Part shown: piece by piece, positions 34,892-48,350 of the stretch
Position numbering within the stretch: the first letter of the stretch is position 1
Layout of the letters: the number at the start of each line of letters is the position of its first letter
Origin: Tethya wilhelma
Taxonomy: Eukaryota; Porifera; Demospongiae; Tethyida; Tethyidae
Reading direction: 5' to 3'
DNA: 64,000 nucleotides
Assembly: GCA_964030475.1 (NCBI GenBank)
Contig: CAXIPT010000002.1
Span: 20,436,278 to 20,500,277, forward strand
Made by a program: the position numbers and the translations under genes
Notes under the pieces: model-generated
Seen by the model: only the letters and a program-made list of their open reading frames with translations
Told to the model about the DNA's origin: nothing
The model's database searches: none

Positions 34892-35751
34892 AGCTGCTTA
34901 CATTTCTACTCTGGCAGCCTGCTCTGCAGGGAGAGAAGTAAGTGATGCCATCAGCTCCACACACTGGGTCATAGATATTGGCTGTACAGTTGCAGTCAAC
35001 GTTACAGGAAGAAAGAAGGACATCATTAGTAGTGGCAGTGAGAGAACTGTGGAATGAAGCAGAATGTGGTTAATTTTTGATGATTTAATGACCTTCTGAT
35101 TGAGATATGGCTGGTAGGTCCACAACAAAGCATTCAATCACCACATAGAATTGGGTGGTGTTACTATGGCATCCTGAAGTCAGTGGCACACATACTTCCC
35201 TTGTGGTGAACCATTAAAGGAAATTTTACTAAAAACCAAAATCTTTACCCAATCTACCATAATTATGATGCATGCATGTTTACAGATCAGTGCCAAAGAT
35301 ACCCTAGTTAATTCTCCACACAATCATACTAATACTATATATTCTATTCTTATGGGAATCAATATGTCCCTTGCATGCCAGGCCTATTGGTGTGATAATT
35401 ATCTGCAGCTGCAGGAAGAGGTATAGACAATTCATATCTTACAATCATAATTCCCTGGTATAATGTGGGCCATTACCTTTGCTTAATCATGCTTATCACT
35501 ACTCTATTAATTTTGGACATACACATGTCATACACCCACTCTATCACAACACACGCAGTGGGGGCCATGTTTGGTAGGTCAGGCATTATACCAATTCTCA
35601 CCAGAGAACAATATGAATACTCATATCTTGGAGTGTAAATTGCCAGCACAAAATCTTAAACTACACAACATTGTGCAGTGTAAGACATTAACTATTGTTT
35701 TATAAGATGAGTTTTTGTTAGATTATTTTATGACCATGTTTTAACTTTGTG

Positions 35752-35837
<86 letters not shown>

Positions 35838-37745
35838 TGCTCACTTGTTTGTATATTCAGCATGAATCCCGGCCAAGTTGATGTTGGGACAAGTGATGAA
35901 GAATCCAAACGGAGGAACTAGAGTTATCAGACAGATTACCCATGTGATGAGAGGCAGCTTCTTTCCCGTGGCCTTTGCAAAGAACACAATCAGCCCTCCA
36001 ATGATTGTGCCAACTCCCCCGGCAGGAATAGCTGCATGTATCATGCATGTACATGTGGTATTACATGTATGTCAATCAACTAGTTATTATGCCAAAAGTT
36101 TTAGAACTATGGTGACACGTACCTATGGCTCCAATGATCAAGCTGGCAAGAGAGGCAGGAGTATCAAACACCTCTTCCACGTACTTTGGTCCAAATGCCA
36201 CCATTCCCTCCAATGCAAGAAAGAGACAGGAAATTCCAAAAGTAACGAACATGAAGCTTGGATTGAGGATGAGCTTCTTCATGTGAGTTGGAAAGGTCTT
36301 CACTTGTAGAGAAACCTTCTTTTCTTCTGAATCACCATACTTGCTAATGTACTCATCTGCCGCTTCTTTCCTTCGGACTTTGGTGATTTTGTGAGTGTTG
36401 TAGAGTACTCGAGGGAACATCAGGAATGGGACAGCGATGATAAAGGAAGCTATTCCACCTACTATGAAGCACAGCCACCAGGCACCAACCCACCTTGGGT
36501 CACTTTCATCCAAGGTTGTTGATTCTGAGGGATCTACAAAGATGGAGAGAAAAGCTCCGCCCAGTCCGAACCCAATGGCGGGTCCAATCACCACACAGGC
36601 TTGAAAGAGACCAATGTGTATCGAGACGTACTTTGGATAGACAATATCATCAATGAAAGAGACACCTATGGTGAAGAGTGGAGCAGCTCCAACGCCAATG
36701 AGGATGTTTCCAATGATGAACAGACTGTAGGCAGCATTGTTGGCTGGGTCACAAGATTCGATTGAATCAATCGAGTCGTTGCAAGTTTCCAGTTGAAGTT
36801 TTGTATCAATCCCAATCTCATACTTGCCAAAGATAAATTGAGGCAAGGCAAAGATTAATGCTCCTATGCCCTGTATGATGAGCCCAATCCCAAGCCATCG
36901 TGGCTTGTGGCTGTTGTGACCAAAGTAGCTGATGAAGAGGACAGAGACTGTGACAGCCATGTCAAACACTGCCACAATCATACTGGCAGCTGTACTCGAG
37001 AAACGATAGCGTTTTTCTATGCTTGAGAGGACAACAGAAGTGAAGCCTACATACCAACATGCCAGAGTCAATCAGAGCAGTGATAATTACTATCAAATAC
37101 AGTGCACACAATGCACAGCAATGATCACCTACCACTGACAATGGCTCCCTCCACAAAAGCATGAATGCAGATCAGCAAAGTGAATACTTTGGCTCTGGCA
37201 AGCACTTGCAGCCACCGGGGGTGCCATGGTCCAATTCCGCAATGGGACTTCAACTCTGGAGCCTTCTCATCATCGATATCATCATCATCATCGCTCTTGG
37301 TTCGTTTGTAACCGTTGTGTCCATCAATGGTGTCACTGCTGTCAACGGTAGGTGTGCTCTCGGAGACTAGAGTAGAGGGAGAAGAAGGCTCTGAAGACAG
37401 GGGAGAGTCATCTGGCTTTGAGTCCTGTGAGTCAGAGCCTGCAGTCTGTGTGTATGAATGTACACTACATCAAGGAATGCCTCAAAAATGAAAATGACTT
37501 TTTTTGTAAATAGATTTGCACAATATCACTGAAATTCTTGAGGATAATTATATGCATGTTAAATATATGCTTAGTAGATTCTTAGCTTCAAGTCTTGTCA
37601 TAATATTAGGCACACAGTGACACAACCATCACAAGTCAGTACTAGTGTACAGTAGCTAGCTACTACCTACCTTTGTTTCCTCACTGCTAGGCTTGGCAGA
37701 CTCCTCCAAGTCAACTTCTGGTTCACGGGTTTCACTGCTTTCCAT
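34162..37745 (-). CDS. SLCO: Organic anion transporting polypeptide (OATP/SLCO family)
   Basis: A complete multi-exon OATP. Exon 1 (37745 to about 37672) encodes an acidic N-terminus. The next (about 37440-37147) encodes a polar leader and TM1 (WHPRWLQVLARAKVFTLLICIHAFVEGAIVSG). A small exon gives VGFTSVVLSSIEKRY. The large exon to about 36121 holds TM2 to TM7 and the family signature region DDIVYPKYVSIHIGLFQA plus WVGAWWLCFIVGG. About 36033-35855 holds TM8-TM9. About 35057-34920 holds the extracellular Kazal-like loop ([21 protein letters not shown]). The rest holds the last helices and a cytoplasmic tail. It should import amphipathic organic anions; the substrate is unknown. Introns carry two CA microsatellites. 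Confidence 0.88.
34842..34891. repeat. (CA)n tract (sense strand) before an OATP acceptor
   Basis: GT on plus; on the sense strand it runs into ATTTTTAG at the acceptor of the exon encoding NTVFENCACIAS. Confidence 0.9.
35757..35835. repeat. (CA)n tract (sense strand) just after an OATP donor
   Basis: A nearly pure GT run of about 80 bases on plus lies about 20 bases inside the intron from the donor at about 35855. Confidence 0.9.
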
Positions 37746-38207
37746 TGTTTACTGTCCAAAAGTGGGATACTTTCAAAAAGACGCTCTCATTCAAGACTTA
37801 GACAATGCAAGCAATGCAGGTTTTGCATTGCGATACAGAGCTTGCGGTATGGTTCAAGTATATTCACAGGCTTCCCTTCCCACAGTAAAAATAGGCAGGT
37901 CAATATATAGCGCGATCCTTTTTCGGTGAATCACATGCCGCGCCTCAACACATGAATCTGATCTGACTAAAGATGCTATTTTGCGAAAGAAATATGCGCG
38001 CCCGTATGTTTGACCACGCCTATTGATCGATAAGAAAGCTGTGCGGCGCGGGGGCGCGGGGGCACCAGCATCAACACACACATGACACAGAGCCTACATT
38101 TTCTCTGGACAGAGATATGCCTCAGCAAAACACTTACAGTGCAACACACACACAGAAAGAGGGCATCCAGTTGTAGCAGGCAGCCAGTAGAAGCTAATAA
38201 GTGAAGA

Positions 38208-39446
38208 ATGGAAGCAGAGAAACAAGAGGTGCATAGATAATTTATGTGGTCTTTGTAGATATACCTAGCTTGTATATTCTCTCAAAATTCCAGACTGTGC
38301 TTGAGGGTGTCAATGACAGTAATGGTCTGTCTGCTGGAGCAGCTGACGGCCATCCACTGGCTTCAGAAGAGGAGAGTGACATTGAAGTGGTCACACTGCC
38401 TGCTGGTGGTCAAGCCAAAGTCTACCATTGTGGGTGTGGGCCTTGTCAACCCAAACCACTCCAAGTGTTTGCCACTGCTAAGTTTTTCACCTTTCTTCTC
38501 TGCCTCTACAGTCTCATTGAGGGTACATTGGTCACAGGTGAGCCACTTGATGGTGCTGTCCTCGCATAATCATAATCAATTAATCTATGTCACACACACA
38601 CACACACACTTAGCTATCCTAACTGCTGGTCTCGGTGTGTTGATAGGATCAGTAATACTTTATCTTCTAAAGTCCAAAGGTCGGAGTGCAGCTGCTGTAA
38701 ACTGGATAGCTCTTGTCCTGTGTATCCCTCCGATCATCATCGCCTTCCTCCCTCACTGCCCCCCTCCTCCCCTGGCGGGCATCATCATACCTTACCCCAA
38801 CAAGTGAGCACTTCCAACTGTGTGGCCGTGTGAATCACTGTAACCACCTCTCTCTCTATTTCCACAGCTCCCTCACCACCTCTGTTGCTAATGGCGATGT
38901 TCTCCTTTCCTCCTGTAACTTTGACTGCAACTGTAGTTCTTCCATCTTTGAGCCAGTGTGTGGAGCTGATGGCATCACCTACTTCTCTCCCTGTAGAGCA
39001 GGCTGCCAGAAGAGGATTCTGGAAGGAGACCGTAGCGTAAGTATATCGCATCACATTCAGGACAGATCTTGACAATAATGCTTCTCTTTGGTAAATCTCC
39101 TTCAGCATGCTGTGTTTGAGAACTGCAGCTGTGTGGCTGATAATCTCTACCCTGTTCTCAATCCAGCTGCGATACCTGAGGGGTGGAGCCTCGTCAATGC
39201 CACAGCCACTGATGGGAGGTGTGACCAGGAGTGTAACATCATGCCCCTGTTCATTGTGTTTGCTGCCATCTTTCTCATTCTTGTGTTTGTCATAAAGACA
39301 CCCACCTATGTCTTGACACTGAGGTGTGTGCTCTTTCACCAAGTGTTGACAATAACACATTATTTATAATTATGATTGCACACAATAGAATGTACAAAAA
39401 CATATCTACACACGTTCTCTCTCTCTCTCTCTCACACACGCCCATA

Positions 39447-39509
<63 letters not shown>

Positions 39510-39961
39510 TCTCTCTCTCTAGATCGGTGACAGAGGAGCAGCGAACCCTAGCACTGGGAGTCCAGTCTGTCATCTTCAGGTCATTTGGCAGTATCCCTGG
39601 TCCCATTGTGTACGGTGCTGTCCTGGACTCTGCCTGTCTCCATTTCCGCAACGAGTGTGGTCACCAGGGCAACTGCTGGGTGTACAACAACCAACAGATG
39701 AGCACACGGGCGCTGATCACCGGCATCTCCGGTGTCATTCTAGGGGCAATTTTTGCATTTCTTGCCTGGGTGTTTTATCCCCGCCTGAAGCACATTCACA
39801 CTGAGTCAGGGAGAGATGAGGATGAGCAGCAGCTGCTGGCCATAGAGGAGACCATCGATGATGGTTGCCCCGACCAGGAAGAGGAGAGCTGTGAAGAAAA
39901 CAAGACCACCGTGAACTCTGAACTAACCCACCACCGTGAAGATGACTCCACTACCCTGTGA
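38208..39961 (+). CDS. OATP paralogue lacking the TM2-TM7 exon
   Basis: Exons: 38208-38228 (MEAEKQE), 38294-38537, 38614-38803, 38868-39036, 39106-39323 and 39523-39961, all in phase. The leader and TM1 exon ([24 protein letters not shown]) is followed after only 76 bases by the exon for TM8-TM9 ([19 protein letters not shown]). The Kazal-like loop ([20 protein letters not shown]) and last helices follow. The long exon present in the sister gene at 34162-37745 is missing, yet the frame is kept. About 370 residues remain instead of about 650-700, with perhaps six helices. The sequence is otherwise clean, with no stop or frameshift. It may be a half-transporter, a regulatory paralogue or a young pseudogene. 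Confidence 0.78.
39413..39520. repeat. (CT)n/(CA)n tract before an OATP-paralogue acceptor
   Basis: Alternating CT and CA runs on the sense strand end CTCTCTAG at the acceptor of the final exon. Confidence 0.9.
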
Positions 39962-40108
39962 TCATATTTCAACACTGCACAAGTTAACAGTTTTAATGCC
40001 CTTGTTTTACATCAGTGTTTTAATCATTTGTTGGCCAAATGGAAAATTATATTTTGTTCTCAAAGCTTGATGTCTAAATAGTTCAGTGTAACACTGTGAT
40101 TGTACTAA

Positions 40109-42001
40109 TTAACTCAACATCTCAATGGCATTCTTCAAATCCTCTACAAAAACATCTATGTCTTTCTTTGTTGTCTCTCTTCCCACGCTCACCCTGAGGG
40201 CATTGATGGCTACCTCCTCTGGCACCCCACAGGCCAACAGGATGGGAGATGCTCTACTCTCAGCACTGGAGTGGCAGGCTGCACCAAGACTGGCCTGACT
40301 CCTCTTCAGAGCAGAGAGAACACGATTACCTGTATTAGATACACACCAGCATAAGACTGAGGTTCTTGGGGATCCAAGTTTAAAGTACAGCTTGTATCTA
40401 GTCAGCCATCATCTCCTTACATACCTTGATAGGCAGCTCCAATGAATGAGAAGTTGCATGTATTAGGGATTCGTAGACTGCCACTAAAATGATTATTGAA
40501 GTGAATCTTTTGGCCAAACTCAGCCTGAAAAATATAAGGCATGTAGTGATAATAAAGATGAGTGCCAGCCCCCACCAATCTGATTGAACAGACTCACTGT
40601 TAGTCTGCTCTCAAGGTAGTCTCGTATCTGGATCATGTGATCATGATACTCATCCACATGATCAACGACAAGCTGAGCAGCTGTACCCAGACCAGCAATC
40701 ATCCCCGTGTTCTCAGTTCTACAAGTAACAAAACAGAAAACTTCAAGCAAGAGGTAGTAGAAGGGTTTTCATTTCTAGTAGGATCGAGTGATCTTCATAC
40801 CCTGATCTATAGCCTCTCTCCTGCCCCCCTCCGTGCAACAAGGGGTAGAGAGGAGTCTTCTTTCTCTCAAGATCTCGTGCGTAGAGAGCTCCGATACGAG
40901 GACCATAGAACTTGTGGCCAACGATGGTTAGATAATCCACACCCAATTCAGCAGCATCCACTGGAACCTTACCCAGTGCCTACACACACACACACAGCCT
41001 AATCAGCATGACACACTTGCAAATGTTCTCATTACCTGAGCTGCGTCTGTGTGGATGAACACCTTCCCACTCCTCCCACCCTCACACTCCCACCCCCTCA
41101 CAGCCCTCACCACCTCCACTATTGGCTGAATGACACCTGTCTCGTTGTTTGCCAGCATGATGGAAATCAGGGCAGAGTTTGGGCGGAGCATAGCTACCAC
41201 ATCCTGTGGTCGCACCGCACCAGTAGCAGGGTCTGCTTCAACCACTGAGAGCTCTGTACGTGATGATGGCTTAACATATTTTCAAAAGTTGCTAACTGCC
41301 CACAGACAGGTTGATAAAAGCACACACACCTATTCTTCCATCTTTCTCCATCTCCCTTGCAGTCAGCTCAATGGAGTCATGTTCCAAGTTACTGATGATC
41401 ACATGAGCTAGCCCGCTGCGCTGAGAATGGCGGTGGTGCTTGGCAATGGAATCAAATATCATGTTGTTAGTCTGAGAATGAAACAGAAAACAAGAGTATA
41501 TTACAATGAGCAACAATGGGAACTAGAGTCACAATACATATACCTCAGTTCCTCCGGAAGTGAAGAGAATGTCTGTCATCAGATGGTCAGTGTTTGTGTG
41601 TGTGTTTGCATCATTTAAATCTACAAGCCATTCTAACCTTACCTTCTTGCTTTGCGTTGATCATAGCTGCCACAGAACACCTGGCCTTATCAATACACTG
41701 ACGAGCTTCCTGACCTTATATATCAGACCATAGATACATACACAACATGTCATATTTTTGGCTGTTTTTGTTTGAGCATAGATTATCTATAGTTTAAGAA
41801 TTTTCTATGCACAGTCATGTCATTCAATCATAATTTGTGTCTAATGTCTTATGTTGATAGAACAGCATATGACTCACCTGCGTGGTGCCGGCTGCTGGGG
41901 TTGCCCCAGGCATCTCTGAGGGTGGTAGAGATACTCTCCAGCACCTCACTCGCTAGCGGAGTGGTGGCATTGTAGTCCAAGTACACAGTGTCAGTGGCCA
42001 T
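40109..42001 (-). CDS. SCLY: Selenocysteine lyase (class V PLP enzyme)
   Basis: Eight to nine exons between 42001 and 40109. The start is [20 protein letters not shown], followed by [40 protein letters not shown] and HTDAAQ. PLP lysine occurs in [15 protein letters not shown], then [15 protein letters not shown] and the active cysteine loop LGAACHSS. Residue patterns such as [22 protein letters not shown] and the GAACHS loop match SCLY more closely than mitochondrial NFS1. No mitochondrial leader is visible. SCLY releases selenium from selenocysteine, so this animal probably recycles selenium for selenoproteins. A poly(A) run and a MITE lie upstream. Confidence 0.88.
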
Positions 42002-42150
42002 GTTGGTAGCGGGCAATTCCTTGCCTGTGGCACTCTTAATTGCATGTATGATGTATGGTCCCTTCCTTTGCCCCTATAATATCCATGCTATAATTCAATT
42101 TGAGCTCATTAAAATTTAATTAATAATGATCATGATGATAATGTGACATT

Positions 42151-42178
42151 GTGTAAAAAAAAAAAAAAAAAAAAAAAA
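42151..42178. repeat. Poly(A) run
   Basis: About 24-28 A residues in intergenic DNA upstream of SCLY. Confidence 0.8.
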
Positions 42179-42305
42179 GACTGTTGCTGTTTAACTTCTA
42201 GCTATAGGCATTAAAATATGATTCTTGTGCTTCTGTCTGTTTCTGTGGTTGTGTGTGTATGTGTGTGAACAAAATCAACATTAATTTTTAACACACATCA
42301 AATAA

Positions 42306-42379
42306 TAGTCTGGTGTTCAGACACTTTCCAATTATTAGTAGGTGGGATAATAATTGGAAAGTGTCTGGGCACCAGACTA
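42306..42379. mobile_element. Short palindromic MITE
   Basis: Arms of about 31 bases (TAGTCTGGTGTTCAGACACT and on to AATTATTA, mirrored with two mismatches) separated by about 10 bases. It is non-coding and ends in TA. Confidence 0.7.
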
Positions 42380-42388
42380 CATCAATAA

Positions 42389-45300
42389 TTATAGTCTGTC
42401 AATAAAGCAAATGCTCACATCTGGTATGGTGGTTGATGGTGTCTTCATTGAAGCCTCCACGTTCTCTCTGGCCTTCTGTTTCCGTTGATGATGGAGATAC
42501 AGTAGAATGACACACAGGAAGAAGCTAATTGGAATGAGTATCACTAACAGTGCAGCCCCCAGTCCTGCCAGTCCTCCTACCAGTCCAGCACGACTGGGCT
42601 TATCACGACCTGGACAAAATATCAGAGAGATCTTTCACTTCATCGATCAATATATAGATAACCTTCAACCTGGTATTTTACTCAGCACCATGCATGTACT
42701 GAACTTGTAATGAACTTGTAATGGTTATAGCTCACCACATCTGATGGCAACAATTGATATACAGCTCCCATATCCGATGACATCATCTCGCTGGCACTGA
42801 GAGAGGGAGCTCTCAGAGGAGGAGCAGTGGAGCCCGCTCACCCAGATTGGCTTCAGTCCACTTTCATTTCTCAGCAAACTGTGTGTACATAAAAATGATC
42901 ATAGATGATCTTAACTTTATATTGTATATATAGCTAGAAATTTCAAAAAAGTGAAATTTTCGCCCAAAGTGAATTGCAAAACTTTTTGCAATTTTATTTT
43001 CGAGGATTGAACAGCCACACCCCATTAATTTCACAAATTTTTTGCAGGTAAAATTTTCACGGATTGCTGGCGATACAGCAGATGGACAATAGAGAAATAT
43101 TTTATATATAGGTACACCCATAGAATTTCTTTTGAAAAAAAAATTCATGGGACCATAATTCTAGTGACCGGCCTAGCTGTTCCTGACTTACACTTTATAA
43201 GTCTCTGAGACAACAAAATTTGATGTTCGAAAGTGTTTGGGATCATAGCCAAGTTGCTGACACAGCACTTGAGCTGTGGAGGAGAAGGGGACATCACAGA
43301 CCACACCCCATCGTCCATCGTAGAGCACCTCCACAATGCCTTCTGCTTCAAACTCACTCCTCTCCCCAAAGAGACGAAATGACCCAGCAGGAGTTGAAGT
43401 GGCTAGAGATACCATCAAAGGAAACATTTTGAGGAGAAAAATAATCTTGATAATATTGCAAGAGTCGGAGCAAAAGAATTCACTTACAACATACAACTCC
43501 AGCATAGGTATCCTCACTAGCTGAGCAGCTGCCAGTTGGTGACAATGAACACACTCCAGCTGATAGAAAGCCTGTCCTGTTTTGCCTATCATCTGTGCAC
43601 TGGACATCAGTGGTAGGTCGTGGAGCAATGGCTCCATTTGGGACCCTACATCATGCACGTGAGGTTATCTCAACGTAAACAATTTATAGCACACAGTAAG
43701 TTACTAGTACTACTCACTCAAATGTCTCAGCTGTTCCATCATCATAGCCCAGTGCTCTACACACGACACCAGCATCTTCATCAGTCCAACTGGAGTCAGG
43801 ACAGATGCCAGTCCATCCTATGCTGTCAGAGTATATCTCCACAGCACCTGCTCCATTGGAGGGAGAGCCCAACAGTCTGATGTCACCAGCATTGGGACCA
43901 TGGCGATGGAGATCTGGATGATAACAATGCTACAGTGTAAATTAACACACATCTACAACAATAACCTCCAATTGACATACCAGAATATGTGGTGAACCCT
44001 GCACTCTCTGTTGGTCTACACACAATGAACACATCGTTGCTATGAGACAGAAATGATGATGTCGTTCTATTTAATGAGCAGTTCTCCAGTCTGCTCTCAG
44101 ATCCATCACACACCACCTCACTGTAGTAGACAGGCACAGAACTGTCAGCTCTGTCTTCAATGGACAACCTACAGATCATAAACATGCACCAATATTAATA
44201 CTATAGCTAGCTAACATTAAACAACTTACGTTTCTTGTAAGATGGAGTTGAGTGCTCCAGTGAATCCCATCTGTCTACAAGCTACCTGGGCATTCTTCTC
44301 ACTCCAAGGAGTTGTGAATGAATCAGCAACTACTGTTCCCCAAACATTGTCCAGACACACCTCCAGGCGACCCACGTTGCCTGCTCTGTCGATATTCTTG
44401 GTTTCTGTCAGCCTCAGCTCCCCGTCTTCACAGCTGGTGCAGTTGAGAGACAAGATGGCATTGCAGTTGCCAAAGCCAATTGTCCTGTTCTGATAGCATT
44501 CAGCAAATGACGTACTGGACGAAGTGCAGCTGGTGCTCAGCCAGAGTGGCTTCAAGGGGCTCTCTCCACCGAGGTATCTGTGGTTAGAGATTACATCATG
44601 ATTACATCACCGTGAACACTAGATTTAAAATCAAACGCCATTTCCATAAGGCATTGTTTTGTGTCGTCACCTTCGTGAGCTGGTTGGTCTGGTGGTCCTG
44701 GTCTCAACTGAGTCATAACCGAGTGCCGAACATGCTAGCTGTGCAGTTTGCAGTCTGAAGTCATCACAAATGACCCCCCAGCGTCCATTATAAAGTACCT
44801 CGACCACCCCACTGCGGTAATCATCACCACCAAAGAGACGGAGGCTTCCAGGGGGAGAAGATGGAGCTGCTGTGGTGGTCATGATGGACAAAGATGAGCG
44901 GTGGTATATATTTCACAACTCCAGCTAGGTGACTTACAGCAGACAACTCCCACAAAGAAAGAATCTTCATTAGTTGAACAGTTGCTGTTTAGTGACAATG
45001 AACACACTCCAGCTGCTTCAGAGCCAGGCCTGCTCCTTCTTTCATCAGTACACTCAACATCAGTGGCTTGTCTAGTAGGTATAGGCCTCGGAAAACTAGT
45101 GATCCTAAATTCAAGACATCATGAATTATTACAGTCCTGAACATTTGTTAGGTACACAGTTATACTTACTCAAATGTCTGAGCTGTTCCATTATCATAGC
45201 CTAGTGCTCTACACACAACACCAGCATCTTCATCAGTCCAACTGGAGTCAGGACAGATGCCAGTCCATCCCACATTGTTGGTGTATATCTCCACAGCACC

Positions 45301-46097
45301 TGCTCCATTGGAGGGAGAGCCCAACAGTCTGATGTCACCAGCATTGGGACCACGGCGATGGAGATCTATGAATGAAGTGATAATTATATTGATATTTGTG
45401 GATTCTTCGTACATTTTAATATTATACGTGACAAAAAATCTCACTTGAATAAGATCCAAAAATGACTGTAGATCTGGTCGGTCTGCACACAATGAACACA
45501 TCCAAAAGATGATCAAATTCACCAGTGAGGCTATTTAAAGAGCAGTTCTCCAGTCTGCCCTCAGTGCCGTCACACACCACACTATCATAATGGACAGGCA
45601 CTGAACTATTTGCCCGATCTGAAATTGAAGTCCTGCATACATTATAGAAATATATAGTGGCTGAGGTAAACCATGGTAAGCTGCAGCAGAAAGTACTGAG
45701 CAATCTTACGTGTTTTGAAAGATGGAGTTGAGTGCTCCAGAGAAGCCCATCTGTCTACAAGCTACCTGGGCATTCTTCTCACTCCAAGGAGTTGTGAATG
45801 AATCAGCTGCTACTGTTCCCCACACATTGTCCAGACACACCTCCAGGCGACCAGCATTGTCGGCATCACTCCCAATACTTGATGTTTCCACCAGTTGAAG
45901 ACCCCCATCAGTGCACTGGCCTGACAGAGCACATAACATGTAACAAAACTTACTAACATGAGTTGTATTTATAATAATAATAAATAATATCCCTATCGAT
46001 ATTATTAAAATATAATTGGACTACCTGTTACATTGATGAAGAGAGTAGATGTAGCAAATATTGATAATAAAACACGTAAAATTGTCCACTCTTTCAT
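42389..46097 (-). CDS. SRCR receptor C: six SRCR domains (two copies of a three-domain module), single TM
   Basis: Signal peptide at 46097 (MKEWTILRVLLSIFATSTLF). Twelve SRCR half-domain exons follow, order: GLQLVETSS / TSISDRANS; GDIRLLGSPSNGAG / ITSFPRPIP; GSLRLFGGDD / YLGGESPLKPLW; then GELRLTETKN / LSIEDRADS; GDIRLLGSPSNGAG / VPNGAIAP; GSFRLFGERS / SLLRNESGLKPIW. These are six domains as two successive three-domain modules. The fourth domain begins in the same exon that ends the third. A TM helix (LGAALLVILIPISFFLCVILLYL) lies at about 42525, with a short tail (KARENVEASMKTPSTT). The stop at 42389 assumes the last donor is not used; otherwise another exon lies closer to SCLY. Confidence 0.82.
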
Positions 46098-46683
46098 TTT
46101 CTATAGAAAGAGATAAATAAACAGTGAGACCTATAATTATAGTAAGTTATTAGATCTGGATCTTAATAATATTAATGAGATTATCTATTATACCATTAGA
46201 CAACATTATAATCTAGGCTCACCTTGTGGTTATTTTTGTACTGTATGTATTTTCTTTTCTAGCTTTTGGCCCTGTTAGCTAGAGCTTGATTAGCGTTCAA
46301 GCTATTTATACCCATTTCCAATGGGTAAGACACTGTAAGTCTGCCAGGCGACCCCGACATCAAGGTCAGTCACGTTTCTTCCAGATCAGGATGCAACCAT
46401 AAAGATAATAACATGACCCCGTGAAATACCTTTGATGCAACTTACAAGAAGGTCGTGACCTCCTTGACTTGACTTCACCATGTACAGCACATATCCGGTT
46501 ATAGCATGCAGTAGTCTACATCAGTATACATGTATAATGCCACGTTTGTATTATTCTATGGCCAACAATTAATATTTATTTAGCATTGCACAATCTGAAA
46601 TAAAAATTTAATGAGAGTTAAAAAACAACACACATCGATTGGAGTGCAGTGTGCGTGCGATCTGTCTTCAAAGAACATTTGAT
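46098..46683. other. Intergenic spacer between SRCR genes C and B
   Basis: AT-rich upstream region of gene C and 3' end of gene B. No coding sequence seen. Confidence 0.5.
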
Positions 46684-47311
46684 TCAGGGTTGTTCAACAA
46701 AACCAACAGTAGGTGGTGGATACTGAGCACCTGCACCAGCTGGAGGGGGGTAGGCAAAACTTGGACCTGGCCCCCCTGGATAGGGGGGAGGGAGATCACC
46801 AGGCTGAGGGGGGTTACCAGCCGGGAGACCACCAGCTGCTGCATAGGATGGAGGAGGGACCTTTGTCAGCTCGGGATCGGACCTAACACCCTCCAGCTCC
46901 ATTTCTTGTTGGAATACCAGCTGTGGCTGTTCATATTAATAGGGAAAAAATATTAAGCTAGCAAAATACAGGAAGTAGGTGAAATATCCTTACCACTGAG
47001 GGCGTGGCCTGTGAAGTGCTAGGATGAGGATCAGGTGCCACTGCAGCTGGTGGTGCAGGAGCTGGTGGTTGCTGTGGGCGCTGACGCACTGGTTGTTTAT
47101 AGCTGCAGCATTTTGAACATGCCTGCCCCATGCTAGTGCAACAACCTTTGAACTTTGCAAAAAGACGAACATGGCAATTTTTGAGCTTTCCTTCTTTCTT
47201 CATCTTATCCAAGTGTATCCCAAGCCCAATGATGAGCCCAACACCAATCAACGTGCCAATGACAATGCCAGCTATTGCTCCACCACTGAGAGGCCTTGGA
47301 CCACCTGCAGC

Positions 47312-47394
<83 letters not shown>

Positions 47395-48296
47395 NTGTTT
47401 GCACTATAGACTGATTCAATTATCTTACCACATTGAACGGTAGCAATAGCATTCATGGAACAGTCTGTATATCCAATGACTATGTCTCGAGGGCACTGGG
47501 AAAGGGAGCGTGCAGTGGATATGCACTGGACTCCATTCAGCCAAATAGGTTTGTGGCTGGTCTCCTGCCTCAGGAGATTCTGAAGGACTCCAGCATCTGT
47601 AATGATCCCAGATCCATCGGGATTATGGCCTAGTTGACGACATATCACTTCAGGATTGAAGGTGGGGTTAAAGTCCCTGTCACAGATGAACCCCCATCGG
47701 CCATTGTAGAACACCTCTACCACACCACCAGGTCTGTCACCGTCTGTGTCTCCAAACAGACGAACACTTGCCTCAGTGGATGAGCTAGCTGTGTGTGTGT
47801 TAGTATATGAGAAATGGTTATCACATTGGATTAAAGAGAGCAAAAAACCCTCAAGAAACTCAATCTTGTGAACAACTCACTGCAAACGACTCCAGCAAAA
47901 GCACTCTCTCTAGCAGAACATTCTCCGGACAAAGAGAGAGAGCACACCCCAACCAGTGCCAGCTGTCCTTCTATGAGTCCGCTGCCTGTGCAGCGAGCAC
48001 TGTTAGCCTGACGTTGGGCAATTGCACCATTGGACACACTGCAACAAAATAATTATACAAAGTAGTTCATGAACTGAACAAAACAAGCTCTACAACTCAC
48101 TCATATGTTCGAGCAGTGCCGCGGTCATAGCCCAGTGCTCGGCAAACAGTTCTGGCATCATCATTTCCCCAACTGGAATCAGGACAGATGCCAGTCCATC
48201 CCACATTGTTGGTGAATATCTCCACAGCACCTGCTCCATTGGAGCGAGAGCCCAACAGTCTGATGTCACCAGCATTGGGACCAGGAAGATGAAGAG

Positions 48297-48350
<54 letters not shown>

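Noticed and set aside
42940..43060. Inverted repeat GTGAAATTTTCGCCC / CCGTGAAAATTTTACC in an SRCR-C intron
   Set aside because: Arms are A/T-rich and imperfect; not enough to call an element.
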